NCBI GenBank assembly: GCA_000934385.1
Contig: KN880451.1
Location: 62,001 to 126,000, forward strand
DNA length: 64,000 nucleotides
Origin: Cylindrobasidium torrendii FP15055 ss-10
Lineage: Eukaryota; Basidiomycota; Agaricomycetes; Agaricales; Physalacriaceae
Direction of reading: 5' to 3'
Shown: positions 62,043-64,000 of the stretch, piece by piece
How the letters are laid out: every line of letters begins with the position of its first letter
Position numbering within the stretch: the stretch's first letter is position 1
Program-made: the position numbers and the translations under genes
Notes under the pieces: generated by a model
The model's input: only the letters and a program-made list of their open reading frames with translations
Told to the model about the DNA's origin: nothing
Databases searched by the model: none

Positions 62043-62232
62043 GCATGGGCGGCCCTTACCGTCCGATCTCCCGCATAGATTGGCACGCAGGATCACTTAC
62101 TCGTTTGTATACCCCACGGTTCTTTACATGTGAAGAGCCCAATGTATTCTATTCTTCGCAACAATATCATATATAGCCCCCAGAGCGTTTTCATTCCGAG
62201 TAAAGAAGGCAAGTGACCACAAAGGCGCTCCG

Positions 62233-64000
62233 TTACTTCAACATGCTCCGGAAATCATTTTGTGCCTTCCCTGTAGAGGGAGCAGTGCCATGACTGGGTC
62301 CGCCAGCGCTGCTGCCAGTGCCCGAGGAAACAGCGACACGTTTCTTGAGTCCTCCAGCACGAGGTTTTCCAGCTGCCCGGGGAACAAACTTGCTCGCAGC
62401 GCTCTTCACAGGGGCCGTGTCCTCGACAAATTGGAGAGTATTGCCGCCGAATACAACAGGTTCAGTCATTAGCAATAACTTTCCAGCTTCCTGTCCAACA
62501 TCATAAATATAGAGGGACCCTTGGATGAATTTTGGGGCGACGTACGACAGCGCTGGCCAGCTCGACAGACGCTTGGTTTCCGGTAATCTCGACACGTTTG
62601 ATATCTGCGAATTTTTCGAGTACCTGTTGTAGCAGACCCTCCTGGGTCTCTGAGTCTGGAGGCAAGTTCTTAATGCGGACAGAACGATTCTTGAGATCGT
62701 CCTGTTCCCCAAATCCAGAGTCGGTCACAATACTGTTCAGATGTTAAGGATACTCTCACTCGGTAGGCTCAAACGTAGCTTACCGACTGCGTTTTGTTCG
62801 CGGTTCAGACAGGACCACCGACAATCGCCGTGATTTGAACTGAGAGTTGTGCAAGGTATCGACCGCGGCCTGGGCACCTTCCTGGAAAAAATGCGCAAGT
62901 TGAGATCACATTTCATGTTGCAAAGGAACACACGCACTGGCGCCTCAAATTCAACAAATGCGAACCCTTTACATGACCCATCGTTGGCCGTGCCAATACG
63001 GACATCCTTGATAGCACCGCACTAGAACGCAATGAGCAGCTTATCGAGACTAGAAGTGCCAATGCATACATCCTTGAAGAGTTTTCGAAGGTCGCTGGCC
63101 GTTGTCGAACGGTGCAGCCCACCAACATGAATCTCCCGTTCATTCGCATCCTGATCTGTTCTTCCCTTCTTCCGCTCTGGATTCGATATCAAGACACTGA
63201 GTTTCAGGCCAGGCTCAAGTTCTGTGCCATGCAGTTGCAGTGCGCTCTGGGCAGAAGGCTTTGGGAGAGTCGTCAATTTCTACCCGTACGATTGGCGCGA
63301 GACATACCGGAGAGGTGAATTGTACATAACAGAAGCGACGTGTGTTCTTGAACTTCTTGCTGGGCCAACGGACATCAAAGAGTGTGCCATACTGTGCAAC
63401 ATTGAGTGGAGGTCCAATTTTATCACAAAGACGAGACAACCTTCTCGAATAGTGCACGGATCGTGGCATCGTCCGCACTCTCTGGAAAGTTTGTCACATA
63501 TAATGTTGACTGCCATGCTAAATGAACAGCTATTTCTTGCTCGCGGATACGCTTCTTGTCTTTGGTTAGAGCTGCAGGAACGTTTTCCTGTGGGGATTCA
63601 GCCATTCTTCATGTTAAAGCATTTGCGCAACCGACCTTCTCCATAAATTCAACCGTAGCTACAGGTCCATTGGGCAGAGGTGTGATCTTGATTTCGCGAA
63701 TGGTACCGCACTGCAATCGTACTGTTAGGCTGGCACACGCGTCAGGTTATGAATGCGTACGTCTTTGAAAACGGCGCGAAGGTCATCGTCAATGGTATCC
63801 GCAGGTAGCTCAGATACAAAGACGGTCGAATTCTCTCTGTCTCTCTTCAAGCTGGGCACTTCTGCTGGAGCTGTTGCGTTTCCTTTCTGCCGCTTTGAGT
63901 TGTTGTCAGCCTCAGGAGAGGCGTCTGCGCGTCTCTTTGTCCCACGTTCACTTGAAGCCGCGGACGCTTGAGGTGCTGGTTGATCAACGACCATAGCATC
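62233..64000 (-). CDS. PRP24: U4/U6 snRNA-associated splicing factor Prp24/SART3 (5' partial)
   Basis: Recycling factor that anneals U4 and U6 snRNAs. The window ends inside the gene. Visible from the N-terminal side: a basic linker (GTKRRADASPEADNNSKRQKG, like the NLS region after the HAT repeats of SART3), then RRM1 (STVFVSELPADTIDDDLRAVFKD), RRM2 (STLYVTNFPESADDATIRALFEK, then RRFCYVQFTSP), RRM3 (REIHVGGLHRSTTASDLRKLFKD, then CKGFAFVEFEA), and a fourth divergent RRM (RSVRIKNLPPDSETQEGLLQQVL). The C-terminus QNDFRSMLK is the Lsm2-8-binding tail typical of this family, ending at the stop 62233-62235. About eight short introns. The Met at 63992-63994 is probably internal, because SART3-type proteins have a long HAT-repeat region upstream. 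Confidence 0.88.

Noticed and set aside
63725..63994. Met at 63992-63994 as the true start of PRP24
   Set aside because: SART3/Prp24 of filamentous fungi usually have HAT repeats before the RRMs, and the window ends just upstream, so the gene is treated as partial.

Overview
The window is 64 kb of nuclear DNA from a filamentous basidiomycete, most likely an Agaricomycete (mushroom-forming fungus). The evidence is compact genes cut by many introns of about 50 nt, a DUF6593-type protein, Zn2Cys6 transcription factors with the fungal MHR region, a CaaX-ending peptide gene that looks like a mating pheromone precursor, and a fungal complement of housekeeping genes. I see no rRNA, tRNA, CRISPR array or prokaryotic operon. 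About 23 protein-coding genes lie on both strands. Coordinates below were read by hand, with splice sites inferred from GT/GC-AG signals and frame continuity. No search was run.

Layout. 1-6949 (+): 3' four-fifths of the spliceosome core gene PRP8. 7380-8716 (-): alpha/beta hydrolase, divergent from a SIKE/FGFR1OP2-like coiled-coil gene (8933-9946 +). 10501-13372 (+): PH-domain protein. 13776-16589 (+): Zn2Cys6 regulator. 17408-18304 (+): type II haloacid dehalogenase. 18478-19887 (-): otubain. 20862-21353 (+): small orphan ORF. 21604-23759 (-): SAP-domain protein. 24336-25152 (+): DUF6593 protein with a Gly/Asp tail. 25274-28128 (+): MRD1, five RRMs. 28558-28728 (+): 56-aa CaaX peptide, a probable pheromone precursor. 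29101-30229 (-): secreted nicotinamidase-like hydrolase. 30985-31770 (+): four-TM protein.

31879-32554 is an inverted-repeat element in front of two tandem nucleoside hydrolases (32737-33994 and 34272-35541, +). Then come isocitrate lyase (35740-37619 -), ALG7 (38203-39926 -), phospholipase D (40693-46186 +), a fumarate-reductase-type flavoprotein (46731-48380 -), the SUMO E1 subunit AOS1 (48786-50137 -), a second Zn2Cys6 regulator (50540-53344 -), a PPR protein (54723-56816 -) divergent from a GRASP gene (57035-58288 +), a PL4 rhamnogalacturonan lyase (58932-62042 +) with a 666-bp hAT-like MITE inside an exon, and the 3' part of PRP24/SART3 (62233-64000 -).

Most genes are independent housekeeping units with no pathway cluster. 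RNA processing recurs (PRP8 and PRP24 at the two ends, MRD1 in the middle). Carbon use is represented by ICL, nucleoside hydrolases and PL4. The most unusual items are the CaaX pheromone-like gene with no receptor beside it, the fresh transposon insertion with a perfect 8-bp target duplication, the 676-bp TIR element, a doubled intron in MRD1, a zinc cluster split over tiny exons, and two GC-AG introns.
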